A stretch of DNA of 64,000 nucleotides from a virus, in IMG/VR virus record IMGVR_UViG_3300046714_000065, positions 1-64,000 of that record; one strand, written 5' to 3'. The notes under the pieces were generated by a model. It worked only from the letters and a program-made list of their open reading frames with translations. It was not told the DNA's origin and ran no database searches. Both the position numbers and the translations under genes were made by a program. Of this stretch, positions 8,129 to 15,702 are shown in pieces. The stretch's first letter is position 1; every line of letters begins with the position of its first letter.

Positions 8129-8558
8129 TTTCTCTACCTTTAACTTCGTCTCTAACCACCATTAGAATCTTGCCAAGAGTGTTCTTACCTTCACCCTTAT
8201 AGACACCCCAGAACTTATCACCCCAGGTATTAGTCTCTACTAGCTGAGCATCTCCTGTAGCAATTAATTTAAGTGCTAACGAGAAGTGTGTATTAAACTT
8301 AAGCCTAACAAACTTAGTCATTGTATCTATTCTAAGCACATACCAGTTAGATACCATAAGTACATTACCACCTAGATGCTTAGCTTCACCTGGTGTTGCT
8401 GAGTTAGCTATTCTAAGCTTATCTTCTTTACTCTCAACCTTAGCTGCTTGGTAAGCATGCTCTACTGTTTCGTAGGTAATGCCTTCATACGTAATTATTG
8501 AGGGGTAAAAATTGGATAAGAATCTATTGGAACCGTAGAACCCACGTATAGCATCCAT
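8109..8558 (-). CDS. NADAR-domain protein (YbiA-like), possible ADP-ribose hydrolase
   Basis: The whole 149-residue protein matches the NADAR family: RFLSNFYP at 12-19, EHAYQAAK at 33-40, a TPGEAKHLG segment at 55-63, ETNTWGDKFWG at 108-118 and NTLGKILM at 126-133. Family members handle ADP-ribosyl or ribosyl-amine compounds. Some NADAR proteins remove ADP-ribose from guanine in DNA and act as antitoxins to DarT-type toxins. In a phage this suggests either NAD salvage or protection of the genome from host DNA ADP-ribosylation; the second is inference. It lies between DNA polymerase and the DUF3310 nucleotide gene. Confidence 0.9.
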   Translation of the reverse strand: MDAIRGFYGSNRFLSNFYPSIITYEGITYETVEHAYQAAKVESKEDKLRIANSATPGEAKHLGGNVLMVSNWYVLRIDTMTKFVRLKFNTHFSLALKLIATGDAQLVETNTWGDKFWGVYKGEGKNTLGKILMVVRDEVKGRENAIHTE

Positions 8559-8572
8559 ATATCCTCACTATG

Positions 8573-8606
8573 TTAAGTGGGCCAGCTATTACACCAGCCC
8601 ACTGTT
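8573..8606 (-). terminator. Stem-loop between DUF3310 and NADAR genes
   Basis: AGTGGGC at the 5' side pairs with GCCCACT at the 3' side in the minus-strand RNA, with a loop that can itself pair (CTGG...). It follows the DUF3310 gene stop by a few bases. No U-tract follows, so it may be a processing site or weak terminator rather than a strong Rho-independent terminator. Confidence 0.5.
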
Positions 8607-8610
8607 ACTA

Positions 8611-9225
8611 CTACTTAGCTGCTGCTAGAATCTCATCTACTTCAGATATCTTGATGTTTCTTCCAGCTATTAGCCGTGCTGTGTAGAACTTCAAATGCCA
8701 TAACGCCTTGAGTGCTTCTTGACGCCTGTCATCTTTCTTTCCACTACGAGCCAAGTACTTAAGCGTTAGATATAACACTGCACTATCAACATCTGGAAGG
8801 ACATCCTGCATCACTTCAAGGAACTGATAGTTCTGAAAGTAATTCTTATAATGAGCTGGATTAACAGCTTTATCAAAATCTTTATCTAGTTTAAGAGCAC
8901 TAGTAACTGGTATATCAGCTATTTTAGTTGCATTAATTTCTGCACCTGCTGGAATCTGAGATACCTTACCTGCTGGATAAAAAAGAGGATCTTTAAGTTC
9001 TTTATGCTCAGCTAGAGGATCCCAACCATCATAGTAGTAATCTTTAATAAACTTTCCAAGAGATGCATTGTTGCCAATAGAGCTCTTTTCATTTGTAACG
9101 TTATTTACGACTAATAAGTGTTCACCTGATTCAAGCCTAAAGCCTGCAGAGTAACGTTCACCTAGCTTAATGAATTCCTCACCTGAGGTACCATCAGCCT
9201 TACAGAGCTTAAATGAATATTTCAT
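8611..9225 (-). CDS. DUF3310-domain protein (T7 gp1.7-related)
   Basis: A 204-residue protein. The C-terminal 85 residues carry the DUF3310 signature: VNPAHYKNYFQNYQFLEVMQ, then AVLYLTLKYLARSGKKDD and EALKALWHLKFYTARL. T7 gp1.7, which contains this domain, is a nucleoside monophosphate kinase; whether this protein has that activity is inference. The N-terminal about 100 residues are not recognised. The ATG at 9223-9225 begins just after the stop of the ssDNA-binding protein gene; a GTG 12 nt upstream is an alternative. Part of the replication module. Confidence 0.8.
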   Translation of the reverse strand: MKYSFKLCKADGTSGEEFIKLGERYSAGFRLESGEHLLVVNNVTNEKSSIGNNASLGKFIKDYYYDGWDPLAEHKELKDPLFYPAGKVSQIPAGAEINATKIADIPVTSALKLDKDFDKAVNPAHYKNYFQNYQFLEVMQDVLPDVDSAVLYLTLKYLARSGKKDDRRQEALKALWHLKFYTARLIAGRNIKISEVDEILAAAK

Positions 9226-9230
9226 GATGC

Positions 9231-9752
9231 TTACCACTTAACATCAGGAGTGGCTTCACCATCACCTGGTTCATCATCATCACCGATCTCTTCAGGCTCG
9301 ATGACTTCAGTATCTTCTTCCTCTTCAAAGCCTTCAAACGGCTTAGGGCGGAAGACAATGTGCTTCAAGACCTGTAGGCCTTGCAGCTGAAATGCGGTAC
9401 CCTTCTTGCCCTCAAATACATACTCATACGGCCACAAACGAAGATTGACAATAGAGCCGTTACCTACAGTAGTGGCGTCGATAGCTACACGCTTCGCATT
9501 TACTACTTCAGGTGGGGCACTAGCAGTCTTATCTTTCTTAATAGCCTTCTTACGGAAGTTAACACTGTAGAGAATACCAGTGGGATCCTCACCTATCTTA
9601 ACCTTAATACCCTTAGATACCCAATCATCTTTCTGAGCCTTATCACGAGTATAAGCTTGTACAGACCACTCACCATCCTTATTCTGTTTAGTATTAGGAC
9701 GAGCAGGATTCAGCTTGCAATAACGAACTGTTACATTTTTAAGAATAGTCAC
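9231..9752 (-). CDS. Single-stranded DNA-binding protein (phage SSB, T7 gp2.5-like role)
   Basis: A 173-residue protein. The N-terminal beta-rich part (ILKNVTVRYCKLNPARPN, GEWSVQAYTRDKAQKDDW, GSIVNLRLWPYEYVF) fits a phage OB-fold ssDNA-binding protein. The last about 35 residues are almost all acidic (FEEEEDTEVIEPEEI, GDDDEPGDGE) and end in an aromatic residue (VKW). An acidic C-terminal tail with a terminal aromatic is the partner-binding tail of gp2.5-type and bacterial SSBs. Its codons are noticeably GC-richer than neighbouring genes, as for the capsid gene, which suggests high expression. Confidence 0.85.
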   Translation of the reverse strand: MTILKNVTVRYCKLNPARPNTKQNKDGEWSVQAYTRDKAQKDDWVSKGIKVKIGEDPTGILYSVNFRKKAIKKDKTASAPPEVVNAKRVAIDATTVGNGSIVNLRLWPYEYVFEGKKGTAFQLQGLQVLKHIVFRPKPFEGFEEEEDTEVIEPEEIGDDDEPGDGEATPDVKW

Positions 9753-9770
9753 TTGACTTCCTTCGAGGTT

Positions 9771-10067
9771 TTAATAGGGGATGTCATCAAACAAATCAGG
9801 GCGGTAGTCCTCATCACTGCCACGACCTGCTGATGCTAACGCTTCCGCATCATCTAGCGGTAAACCTTCATCATCACTACCCATTAACCTGTCATACTCT
9901 TCTTCACTCAAACCTGTAAGTAAGAACTCGCGATCACTAATTGATAAGTTAGGAAATACTACTTGTACTAATCCACCAGATTGCCAAGCATCTATTTGCT
10001 CTTGAGTTACATCGAGCTCTTTAGATACCGGCTCATCAGTGTCTATACGATTAACCGTTACTAACAT
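9771..10067 (-). CDS. Acidic protein with SSB-like C-terminal tail (98 aa)
   Basis: A central motif PNLSISDREFLLTGLSEEEYDRL resembles small phage and plasmid replication-associated proteins (LS-x-x-x-REFLLTG, then an acidic Tyr/Trp-Asp motif). The C-terminal third is strongly acidic and ends LFDDIPY, very like the DDIPF tail with which bacterial SSB recruits replication proteins. It lies directly upstream of the ssDNA-binding gene. A role in binding the same partners as SSB is inference. Confidence 0.75.
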   Translation of the reverse strand: MLVTVNRIDTDEPVSKELDVTQEQIDAWQSGGLVQVVFPNLSISDREFLLTGLSEEEYDRLMGSDDEGLPLDDAEALASAGRGSDEDYRPDLFDDIPY

Positions 10068-10494
10068 TCTTGCGCTCCCTAAGTGCCATATTCAAATACA
10101 TACAGCTAGGTATAAACAAGGTAGGGACAAAGAATGTATTACCACCACCATTATTACTAATTAAAATTAATTTAATGTATTCATCAAAGCGTTCAGCTAC
10201 ATCAAAGATATAGCCACCATCTAGTATACTAGCGGTTTCAGTACTAGCTTTCTTAAGTCCTCTTACCTGATACAAATCCAGATATGTCTCTACAACGTAT
10301 ACATTGCCGCCTAAGTAAGCACTTAGATCTAATACCTTAGGGTCTTCTGACTTTAATAGTAAGCTTAAAGCTTTATTGTTAACTTCAGCAACAGACATTA
10401 GCATAAATAATGTATCTGTTACTATTACTGCCGGTATAATGCTACTATTAACCTGAGCTTCTAGCTTCGTTAGATCTGATTCAAGCTTGATCAT
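10051..10494 (-). CDS. Hypothetical protein (147 aa)
   Basis: Contains a phrase VLDLSAYLGGNVYVVETYLDLYQVRGL in the middle and a hydrophobic segment (FFVPTLFIPSCMYLNMAL) before a basic end. No family recognised. It sits between RNA polymerase and the acidic DDIPY protein and overlaps the latter by 17 nt. Confidence 0.7.
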   Translation of the reverse strand: MIKLESDLTKLEAQVNSSIIPAVIVTDTLFMLMSVAEVNNKALSLLLKSEDPKVLDLSAYLGGNVYVVETYLDLYQVRGLKKASTETASILDGGYIFDVAERFDEYIKLILISNNGGGNTFFVPTLFIPSCMYLNMALRERKNVSNG

Positions 10495-10507
10495 AGAAAC
10501 CTTTCTC

Positions 10508-12619
10508 TCATAGGAATGAGAATTCAGAGTTAAGTACTTCTACTACATCATAACTACCATACTCGATAGGTATGTCACTTACACCTAACTGATCTAACAA
10601 CCCAGGTAAAGGATTGTTTTTGTATAACGAATAAAATTGTTCTCTAACCACTCTGGATAAGTTGTCCATGTTACCTGGTACACTACCAAATGAATCATGG
10701 ATTGTTACTACATCACCTGGACAGTTATCTATTACTCTCATTAAATGTGCTGCATCTAAACTGTGTACTACATTAGGAGCTGCACCCGACTTCTGCTTAC
10801 TAGGTATCTGTATCTGATTCTCATCATCAAAGCCTACAGCCTTAATGATCTGACCATCAAACGGTACACCTAATGTGAACTTAGAACTGATACTGTAATC
10901 TTGAATTACTACAAAGCCATTAGGTGTTGTCCAGGTTAGCTCTTTACCTAGAGTACCTATACGCTTACCTGCAGTCTCAAATACCTTTAACAGTGCAGTA
11001 CTCTTAGGCATTGATTCATACATGGTATTGTATATCAGGTTACCAAGCTGAATAGCCCAAGTGTTATCCATGAATTCTAAACCTGCAATGTTATGCTTAG
11101 GCGCATCTTCCATGATTTGGTTACCAGCACCATATCTCGTGACGCCATAAACCATCGTCATAACGTTTCTCTTACAAATCTTTCTACGCTCACCAACTGA
11201 TTGAAATCTACTCCAGAACAAAGGTGCTGCTCTAGCTATCACTTCTTTATTCTCTATTACATAAGCTTTAAGAGCATTACGTGCTGGCTCTTTGTTATCA
11301 GCATACCTAGCTGCTTTTCTAAGCTCTATTACCAGATCAACTACATGTTCTAGACCTATCGCTTCTTGAGCTAACTCTTCAATTCTACGCCACACGAATG
11401 CAGCTACATAAGCATATAGATCACCTGGAGTATCTCTGTCTACTAAGTTAACGTGACTAGCGGATACTTCATCACGAGTTAATGCTGCTAAGTGCTGTGA
11501 TCCGTTACAGGAACCGTCCACAAAGCAAATCACGTTACACTGATAGTTCTCAATCTCATTACCTGATTCAGCCCACTTAAGTATATTATCATACTCAATA
11601 CACTTAGCTATAAACTGCCAAGGCTCATCTGCTACTACCCAACCATCATCATCTATAGCGTTATTAGCGTATGCCCTAAACTTATCTGAGAGACTATCTA
11701 CCCAGACAATGCGATCTTTAAATGATAGCTTATCTGACTTAACGCCAAAGGTAGTAGCACCTGCAAAGTGTGAAGCTAAACCGTGTTTAATCCAGTTAAA
11801 ACCATTCTTACCAAGAGGCAATGCATTATCTAGTACTAGTAAAGACCTAGCTAGATCATGACTCTGCTCATGTAAGAATCCTGTATAAGGGTATAATCTT
11901 GCTCTAAAATCAACAAAGTAATTACTATAAAATTTGTTCTGACTGAACTCAATTGCTAAGTCAATGATTCTGTTAATCATCAATCGCTTAGAATCAGATG
12001 CTTCAGATGACTTAGACTTAAGGTAATTAGTAATAACTCTACCATTAGTTATTCTTAATTTGATAGCTAAGCTCAATACACCCTTGTTTATGGTCCAGGC
12101 TCTTTTAGCTGCTTTATTAAGTGTTCTAACTAATGTGTGATTATCCTCTGACTTAAAAGCTTTCTTAGCCTTCTTTAATCCTCTAAAGATACTATCCTTA
12201 GTTACCTCACTTGGTACTAGTGTAGGTTTAATAGCTGTTTGTGCAACTCTAGTTGTATTCCAAAGTTCACGTATAGCCTTTATATCTACATCTACTAGTA
12301 CTGCCTCATTATCTTCATTAATCTCTACTATCAGTATACCTGACATATGGAATACTAGTAGTAAGAATGAGCCTAGTAAAGGCCAATCTCTTACATTGTA
12401 AACCTTGCCAGCCATATGACACTTCTTGCCTAGATAACCTATTAGTTCAGGTGTAGGCATCTCACTTTCTATGATCCTTGCTAGTATTTCTACTGATCTA
12501 TTTATTAAAGCTTCTGCTTCATCCTTATTTAAGCCACCTAATGACTCTAATTCTGGTAATTTATGTTGCTCATTATCAATTAAAGCTTCAAAGATTTGGT
12601 ATAGTAGCTCCTTATGCAA
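10508..12619 (-). CDS. T7-like single-subunit DNA-directed RNA polymerase
   Basis: A 703-residue phage RNA polymerase. Motif A is CFVDGSCNGSQHLAA (catalytic Asp368; T7 Asp537). Motif B is KRNVMTMVYGVTRYG (Lys483 and Tyr491; T7 Lys631 and Tyr639). Motif C is TIHDSFGSVPGN (His641-Asp642; T7 His811-Asp812). The C-terminus ends SEFSFL, like T7 DFAFA. It is about 180 residues shorter than T7 RNAP (883), with most of the loss in the N-terminal promoter-contact and melting domain. The TTG at 12617-12619 was chosen because GAAGGAG lies 5 nt upstream; an in-frame TTG 36 nt earlier lacks this. Its likely promoters are the three GCGCA-N7-CCATCTTATATGA copies. Confidence 0.96.
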   Translation of the reverse strand: MHKELLYQIFEALIDNEQHKLPELESLGGLNKDEAEALINRSVEILARIIESEMPTPELIGYLGKKCHMAGKVYNVRDWPLLGSFLLLVFHMSGILIVEINEDNEAVLVDVDIKAIRELWNTTRVAQTAIKPTLVPSEVTKDSIFRGLKKAKKAFKSEDNHTLVRTLNKAAKRAWTINKGVLSLAIKLRITNGRVITNYLKSKSSEASDSKRLMINRIIDLAIEFSQNKFYSNYFVDFRARLYPYTGFLHEQSHDLARSLLVLDNALPLGKNGFNWIKHGLASHFAGATTFGVKSDKLSFKDRIVWVDSLSDKFRAYANNAIDDDGWVVADEPWQFIAKCIEYDNILKWAESGNEIENYQCNVICFVDGSCNGSQHLAALTRDEVSASHVNLVDRDTPGDLYAYVAAFVWRRIEELAQEAIGLEHVVDLVIELRKAARYADNKEPARNALKAYVIENKEVIARAAPLFWSRFQSVGERRKICKRNVMTMVYGVTRYGAGNQIMEDAPKHNIAGLEFMDNTWAIQLGNLIYNTMYESMPKSTALLKVFETAGKRIGTLGKELTWTTPNGFVVIQDYSISSKFTLGVPFDGQIIKAVGFDDENQIQIPSKQKSGAAPNVVHSLDAAHLMRVIDNCPGDVVTIHDSFGSVPGNMDNLSRVVREQFYSLYKNNPLPGLLDQLGVSDIPIEYGSYDVVEVLNSEFSFL

Positions 12620-12629
12620 ATTAACTCCT

Positions 12630-12776
12630 TCATGAGAAGAGTGCCCTAATGGCAAAATAAATTAAAGTCATCGCAGTAGCAGCTACGACAGAATACATAA
12701 TCAACTTGATCACATAAACTGAGGTAACTGCTACTGCAAATATATAAATTAATTTTGAAACGGCTCCTTTTCCCAT
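12630..12776 (-). CDS. Small two-helix membrane protein (48 aa)
   Basis: Reads MGKGAVSKLIYIFAVAV, with two hydrophobic helices (residues about 8-25 and 27-46) and a short basic loop and tail. It ends TGA at 12630-12632, with the ribosome site of the RNA polymerase just after. The Shine-Dalgarno match upstream of its own ATG is poor, so the start is tentative. Function unknown; holin-like size, but nothing else supports lysis. Confidence 0.5.
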   Translation of the reverse strand: MGKGAVSKLIYIFAVAVTSVYVIKLIMYSVVAATAMTLIYFAIRALFS

Positions 12777-12818
12777 ATATTTCTCATGCTGTATCCTTTC
12801 GTGGATTGTTACGAAGAG

Positions 12819-12983
12819 TTATTTGGCAATCACATGGACTACCAGAACTAGAAGCAGAGCGGCAAGTAAGCCAACTGCGACGGTCGTAACTACTACAGCG
12901 AGAAAGGAGTAAACAACCCCTACTGCTGCGAGTACGTAAGGCATCATTGCTATGAAGAGAACTATGCTGAGAAATGTTTTCAT
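12819..12983 (-). CDS. Small hydrophobic membrane protein (54 aa)
   Basis: Reads MKTFLSIVLFIAMMPYVLAA, then VGVVYSFLAVVVTTVAVG and LLAALLLVLVVHVIAK. It is almost entirely hydrophobic, with two or three membrane spans and Lys only at the ends. ATG at 12981-12983, TAA at 12819-12821, with a modest AGGA upstream. GC-richer codons than its neighbours. Together with the 48-residue gene it forms a small membrane pair just upstream of RNA polymerase. Function unknown. Confidence 0.6.
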   Translation of the reverse strand: MKTFLSIVLFIAMMPYVLAAVGVVYSFLAVVVTTVAVGLLAALLLVLVVHVIAK

Positions 12984-13032
12984 TTAAACTAATCCTGATT
13001 TACGTAACCTAATTCAAGCCAGATTCCCATGG

Positions 13033-13284
13033 TCAATCCTTTCCTTCGTAATGCTCCTTCCAAAGACCAGTGTAGTAGAATACCTTACCACATTGGGTAC
13101 ATTTAAAGCGACCTGTGTCTATATCTTCAGTCGTGCTCCTTTTATAGGGGGCTGGCTCATACCAACCACCATCATCATTCTCGCATATTGGCGGGTATAC
13201 CCATGCTTCATGCGTACACCTCTCTTGCTTTGCTTTTAGCTCTTTTCTTTCTTTGATCTCCTTCTCTGTGAATAAACCTTTCAT
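13033..13284 (-). CDS. Zinc-finger protein (83 aa)
   Basis: A charged N-terminal helix (EKEIKERKELKAKQERC) is followed by C-T-H and, 35 residues on, F-K-C-T-Q-C-G-K-V-F, a treble-clef or zinc-ribbon type site. It overlaps the next gene by 4 nt. Probably nucleic-acid binding; no specific family. Confidence 0.75.
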   Translation of the reverse strand: MKGLFTEKEIKERKELKAKQERCTHEAWVYPPICENDDGGWYEPAPYKRSTTEDIDTGRFKCTQCGKVFYYTGLWKEHYEGKD

Positions 13285-13502
13285 GAGCTTTCCTCTGGAT
13301 ATCTGCGCTTAAAAGCAATTCTTGCTAATTCAGCATGCTCTTGATACTGCGGATGATTCTCAGGAATATAACGACCTAAGATTTTAGCAACGCGTAGAGC
13401 AAGAGGTATAGCTTCAGGATACTTAGATAGCCCGCATAGTTCACAAGTTACTGCATCACCCATCATGCCAAACCCATCAACAAATAGGTGATTACAAATC
13501 AT
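13281..13502 (-). CDS. Zinc-ribbon protein (73 aa)
   Basis: M-I-C-N-H at the start and T-C-E-L-C-G at 19-24 form a short zinc site. The rest is helical (AIPLALRVAKILG, EHAELARIAFKRRY). It overlaps both neighbours by 4 nt, so the four small genes 13033-13884 are one translationally coupled set. Function unknown. Confidence 0.7.
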   Translation of the reverse strand: MICNHLFVDGFGMMGDAVTCELCGLSKYPEAIPLALRVAKILGRYIPENHPQYQEHAELARIAFKRRYPEESS

Positions 13503-13729
13503 TTGATTGTCTCACCTTTAAGCCTATTCAGATCGCTCTTAGCTGATATCAGATAGATATTGACACCTGTAAGGATATTCCTACGATCACCAGTAGGCGT
13601 GGCATTAATCAGAAACTCTAGCTCCTGCATCACTGCATCAAGATTTCTCCTTGCAATAGATAACGAGAGATTTCTTGATTCAATCCTACGACGAATAGGG
13701 TCATCCATGTACTTAGAAAGGTCTACCAT
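13499..13729 (-). CDS. Hypothetical protein (76 aa)
   Basis: A helical, charged protein (DPIRRRIESRNLSLSIARRNL, then LISAKSDLNRLKGE). Its ATG shares one base with the stop of the upstream 51-residue gene (TAATG), and its stop overlaps the next start by 4 nt. No family recognised. Confidence 0.7.
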   Translation of the reverse strand: MVDLSKYMDDPIRRRIESRNLSLSIARRNLDAVMQELEFLINATPTGDRRNILTGVNIYLISAKSDLNRLKGETIK

Positions 13730-13884
13730 TAGGGCCTCGCTGACTTCATATAAAAACCGCCTGCTTTGAGTTTATCCCAAACATCCTGGGCGTGCTTAAT
13801 ACCATCATTAGTTGTGTTCACTTCTAGATGAAGGAATTGCCAACCAATAGGGCATTCAATTAAAGAAAACCAAATAGTATACAT
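13729..13884 (-). CDS. Small protein with KAGGFYMKSARP C-terminus (51 aa)
   Basis: ATG at 13882-13884 is preceded by AAGGAGAGGTA, an excellent ribosome site, and TAA lies at 13729-13731. The protein begins MYTIWFSLIECPIGWQFL and ends KAGGFYMKSARP, a pattern that recurs at the end of small conserved phage proteins. First gene of the coupled set 13033-13884. Function unknown. Confidence 0.75.
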   Translation of the reverse strand: MYTIWFSLIECPIGWQFLHLEVNTTNDGIKHAQDVWDKLKAGGFYMKSARP

Positions 13885-14037
13885 TACCTCTCCTTAATAA
13901 GTAAAGGTGACCCGTTCCAGAAGAAAATAATCACATTGCTGTGTTGGCGGTTTCATCACATACCATTGGGATTAACCTTTGGAATAGTACGCCCTTTACA
14001 TCTTCTGCGGTGGTATCTACCGGTTACTAACTACTAG

Positions 14038-14289
14038 CTACGCTTCTTCCTTCGTAGCCTTGATAGCAGCTTCGAGCTCCTTGTTCTTGTCGGTAAGGCG
14101 ATCAACCGACTGATCCAAACTAGTGATCTTCAAGTTCAGACCTTCGATCTTCTTGTCACGAGCCTCGATATTCTTCAAGGCTTCAGCCAGAGAAGCTTTC
14201 AGACGGATACGCCCAGGATTGCCCTGAGCATCCAACTGGGCTTGCAACTGGCTGCAACGAGCGGCCATCATATTACGGGTAACACGCAT
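14038..14289 (-). CDS. Coiled-coil protein (83 aa)
   Basis: After MRVTRNMMAARCSQLQAQLD the sequence is a continuous heptad pattern (LAEALKNIEARDKKIEGLNL, SVDRLTDKNKELEAAI), so it is probably an oligomeric coiled coil. AGGAG precedes the ATG. Its codons are GC-rich (AAG, CTG and GCC favoured), unlike the flanking AT-rich genes and like the capsid gene, suggesting strong expression. It is preceded by a 320-nt leader with stem-loops. Function unknown. Confidence 0.75.
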   Translation of the reverse strand: MRVTRNMMAARCSQLQAQLDAQGNPGRIRLKASLAEALKNIEARDKKIEGLNLKITSLDQSVDRLTDKNKELEAAIKATKEEA

Positions 14290-14613
14290 AAAGTTCTCCT
14301 AACAGTGGTTGAGGGCAGACCTTAAGGTAGTCTGTATGTCCCTTCTCAGGGAACCTTAAAGCATACTCGAATGCATACACTCGTCTATATAGCGGACATA
14401 TTATCCGTTATAAGGAACTAAAATTGTATATGCACAAGGCTATACTTGCTAGCACGAGATTGGTCACTAGGACACTGGGCTACCGCACGGGCCTTAACAC
14501 ACTGGCAGCTACACCCTCATTAGTTTACACCTTGTGAGTGTTTCATCCTTACGGAATCTTCGGAACTAAAATATGATAAGAGCCTTGTGAGCCCTTACCA
14601 TATCCACTATCCA
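14290..14613 (-). other. Intergenic leader with stem-loops, no gene seen
   Basis: About 320 nt between two coiled-coil genes. In minus-strand RNA the part nearest the downstream gene holds two hairpins: TCCCT-gaga-AGGGA and CAGAC...GTCTG around CCTTAAGG. Farther upstream are GCATAC/GTATGC and GGA...TCC inverted repeats and two copies of AGTTCC preceded by ATTTT. No open frame longer than about 12 codons with a ribosome site was found. Probably an RNA leader or processing region. Confidence 0.5.
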
Positions 14614-14886
14614 CTACCTCTTGCCAGCGATCACGTCGTTGGCTTGTTGCTCAAGCTTTGTGAGCTCAGCACGCAAGGCCAATCGTTGCATCTTGTTCTG
14701 ACGCAACTCATTGACGTAACGCTGGGTAGCCAAGTATATGCTACGCAACTTCTTCTCGATCTCCGCTTGCTTCTCAGCTTCCAACTTAGCTTTCAAGTTG
14801 GTGATAGTCTCCTCGGTTGCAGGAGACATGTCTGTCTTGGCCAAGCGAGTCAAGAAAGAACCGAAATCAGTACCGGTACCACTCAT
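14614..14886 (-). CDS. Coiled-coil protein (90 aa)
   Basis: Starts MSGTGTDFGSFLTRL with AAGGAG before the ATG. From about residue 24 it is one long charged helix (ETITNLKAKLEAEKQAEIEK, RLALRAELTKLEQQAND). GC-rich codons, like the 83-residue coiled coil 320 nt downstream; the two may work together. Function unknown. Confidence 0.75.
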   Translation of the reverse strand: MSGTGTDFGSFLTRLAKTDMSPATEETITNLKAKLEAEKQAEIEKKLRSIYLATQRYVNELRQNKMQRLALRAELTKLEQQANDVIAGKR

Positions 14887-14943
14887 ATAAGCTCCTTACA
14901 CGTAATAACACTACATACGGCCTATTCCGTAATAGTGGCCCAA

Positions 14944-14986
14944 CTTCGAAAAAATAAAAGATGTTCGTATGGGGTCATTTCCCCTC
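14944..14986 (-). terminator. Hairpin with T-rich tail
   Basis: In minus-strand RNA GGGG-aaatga-CCCC is followed 10 nt later by CTTTTATTTTTTCG. The tail is nearly the same as that of the two clear terminators at 24013-24045 and 24944-24971 (CTTTATTTTTCGC). It closes the hairpin-rich region downstream of the 143-residue membrane gene. Confidence 0.6.
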
Positions 14987-14987
14987 A

Positions 14988-15264
14988 AACCCTGTTTTAG
15001 GTACAGGTGGACCTCGCTGTTTACAGCTTTGTTGTAAGTACTAGTTCCTTCAACAGCCTGTTTAAGTTACAGGCTAACTCGCTGTTTACAGCTTTGTTAT
15101 CATTGATAACAGTCTATTTCTAAGATATAGACTAACTTCGAACGGGGCAGCGCTTAGCTTGTTCATTTACCCTGACAGTCTGATTAGCTCGACTAAGCTC
15201 GCTGATAACATCAGCTTGTCTAACACCTTAGGTGTTTATGTTAACTACAACGGGTCAGCTAAGC
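14988..15264 (-). ncRNA. Tandem paired-hairpin modules, candidate structured RNA
   Basis: About 270 nt between the 143-residue membrane gene and a terminator. In minus-strand RNA a module is repeated: ACAA(A), stem-loop 1 (GCUG-UAAA-CAGC), CGAG, stem-loop 2 (AGCCUGU-AACUUAA-ACAGGCU), GUU. Two near-identical copies (15053-15098 and 14991-15034) and two diverged copies (about 15177-15219 and 15111-15162) are seen. In the diverged copies stem bases change on both sides (GCUGAU/AUCAGC; AGUCUAU/AUAGACU), so pairing is kept. A further ACACC-UUA-GGUGU hairpin lies at 15222-15234. No protein frame explains it. Confidence 0.65.
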
Positions 15265-15270
15265 TTATGC

Positions 15271-15702
15271 TTAACGTCCACGGATGTAGGCAACAATCAC
15301 GCAGTAGGCAACGAGTGCAGCACCAAGCGCCCAGTAGAACGCCTGTACAGTCATCGCTTGCATGGCACTTTGGCAGATCGCGGCCACGATCCAACCAACG
15401 AAACCAGCCACGATGGACAGGGCATTCACACCAGGAATGGCGGCAGCTACGAAGGCTACAACGCTTCCCCAACCAGCGAACGACGCAACGGCTGCGTAGG
15501 TGCTATAACCCATGAGGGCCAAAGCAACGTTGAAGGTCACAGTCATGATCGCGTAGAAGAACAGCGACCAGCAGATGAACTTCACGACGGGGTTGCTCAG
15601 GAGATTCCTGAAGAACTGAACCACCGATTGAAACAGACCCGAGATGAAACCAACAGTGTTGCTGGTAACGTTTTGGGCGCCAAACACATGAGCGTGAGCC
15701 AT
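15271..15702 (-). CDS. Polytopic membrane protein under phage promoter (143 aa)
   Basis: Starts MAHAHVFGAQNVTSNTVGFI with TTAGGAG before the ATG and promoter copy P1 about 40 nt upstream. Three or four hydrophobic spans follow: FICWSLFFYAIMTVTFNVAL, AAVASFAGWGSVVAFVAAAI, LSIVAGFVGWIVAAI and FYWALGAALVAYCVIVAYI; it ends RGR. GC-rich codons and its own promoter suggest strong expression. No family recognised; a role in the host inner membrane (superinfection exclusion, lysis control or assembly site) is possible. A longer frame upstream of the ATG only reads through the promoter and is not used. Confidence 0.8.
   Translation of the reverse strand: MAHAHVFGAQNVTSNTVGFISGLFQSVVQFFRNLLSNPVVKFICWSLFFYAIMTVTFNVALALMGYSTYAAVASFAGWGSVVAFVAAAIPGVNALSIVAGFVGWIVAAICQSAMQAMTVQAFYWALGAALVAYCVIVAYIRGR

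Noticed and set aside
14876-14900. Fourth promoter copy (CTTATATGAG)
   Set aside because: The match is short, comes from the ribosome site plus ATGAG of a gene, and the GCGCA element is absent.
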